Part shown: in pieces, positions 32,881-32,948 of the stretch | Layout: every line of letters starts with the position of its first letter | Numbering within the stretch: the first letter of the stretch is position 1 | Assembly: GCA_013393415.1 (NCBI GenBank) | Contig: JABXHI010000076.1 | Location: forward strand, 1 to 32,948 | DNA from: Micrococcaceae bacterium | Lineage (GTDB): Bacteria; Actinomycetota; Actinomycetes; Actinomycetales; Micrococcaceae | Direction of reading: 5' to 3' | DNA: 32,948 nt | The notes under the pieces: generated by a model | What the model was told of the DNA's origin: nothing | Databases searched by the model: none | Seen by the model: only the letters and a program-made list of their open reading frames with translations | Position numbers and translations under genes: made by a program

Positions 32881-32938
32881 CCGGGTAACACCCGGATGAC
32901 CATCCAGTAACAGTGACGCGTGGTTAATCATCCGGGTG
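32881..32938. repeat. Competing inverted repeats at the window's right end
   Basis: CCGGGT (32881-32886) and ACCCGG (32890-32895) form one tight hairpin. CACCCGGATGA (32889-32899) also pairs perfectly with TCATCCGGGTG (32928-32938) over 11 bp. The middle segment can use either partner, so the two folds exclude each other. The rest of 32745-32948 shows no gene I can support, and the window ends before any next gene. Confidence 0.55.
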
Positions 32939-32948
32939 CTGGATTCAG

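Noticed and set aside
32614..32931. 105-residue minus-strand frame containing MRGIEPRSDVA
   Set aside because: It runs antisense through the tmRNA 3' half and its terminator; translated tmRNA strands are a known source of spurious proteins. No ribosome-binding site.
1..32948. CRISPR arrays, tRNA genes, insertion sequences
   Set aside because: Reading both strands, I found no regularly spaced repeats, no cloverleaf other than the tmRNA ends, and no transposase or integrase-like frame.

Overview
The window reads as the chromosome of an actinobacterium, most likely of the order Micrococcales (Micrococcaceae-like). The evidence is whiB1 beside a PdtaS-type sensor kinase, a large 180-kDa-class NAD-glutamate dehydrogenase, an Rv3235-family gene convergent with secA, a DUF1844 gene next to infC-rpmI-rplT, an actinobacterial Tad locus, and a tmRNA tag that reads ADSKRTDFALAA. 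By eye the base composition is only moderately GC-rich for this group. The genus is not determined; a Yaniella- or Enteractinococcus-like relative is a guess. Nearly all of the window is conserved core chromosome. I see no IS element, prophage, CRISPR array or tRNA.

Layout. 1-2220 holds the 3' three quarters of secA. 2217-3933 (minus) is a two-gene unit of a LysM membrane protein and an Rv3235-family protein. 4159-4728 is an unknown conserved protein. 4744-4971 (minus) is a small excisionase/BldC-like HTH protein, divergent from a SAF-domain protein (5182) and a MinD/CpaE-like protein with a degenerate P-loop (5827). 7504-12366 is NAD-GDH and 12415-13893 is pdtaS; a perfect bidirectional terminator separates pdtaS from convergent whiB1. 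A small membrane protein and a DUF1844 protein converge at 14972-14975. Next come infC (ATT start) with a structured leader, rpmI, rplT and a SpoU-type rRNA methyltransferase. At 18094-21072 (minus) lies a large FHA + FtsK/SpoIIIE ATPase resembling the EccC/EssC motor of type VII secretion. It is divergent from tadA-tadB-tadC-pilin-tadE-tadE/F-tadG-like (21274-25694). prfB, a thiolase, ftsE-ftsX, a coiled-coil M23 peptidase, smpB and ssrA (tmRNA) complete the window.

How the genes work together. prfB, smpB and ssrA cover translation termination and ribosome rescue. infC, rpmI and rplT form the classical IF3-L35-L20 operon. ftsE, ftsX and the M23 enzyme form a divisome-coupled cell-wall hydrolysis module in which the hydrolase keeps its own metal ligands. 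The tad genes encode a pilus assembly motor; the SAF and CpaE-like pair about 14 kb away could supply the CpaB- and TadZ-like parts that the cluster lacks. That link is an inference.

The most interesting items are regulatory RNA and DNA structures: a candidate attenuator with alternative pairings before infC, a 13-bp inverted repeat around the apparently leaderless pdtaS start, a nested hairpin against the ftsE ribosome-binding site, and two palindromes before the thiolase. On the protein side they are the P-loop-less CpaE-like protein, the orphan EccC-like ATPase, and a pilin candidate without the usual Glu+5. I found no clearly new multi-gene system.
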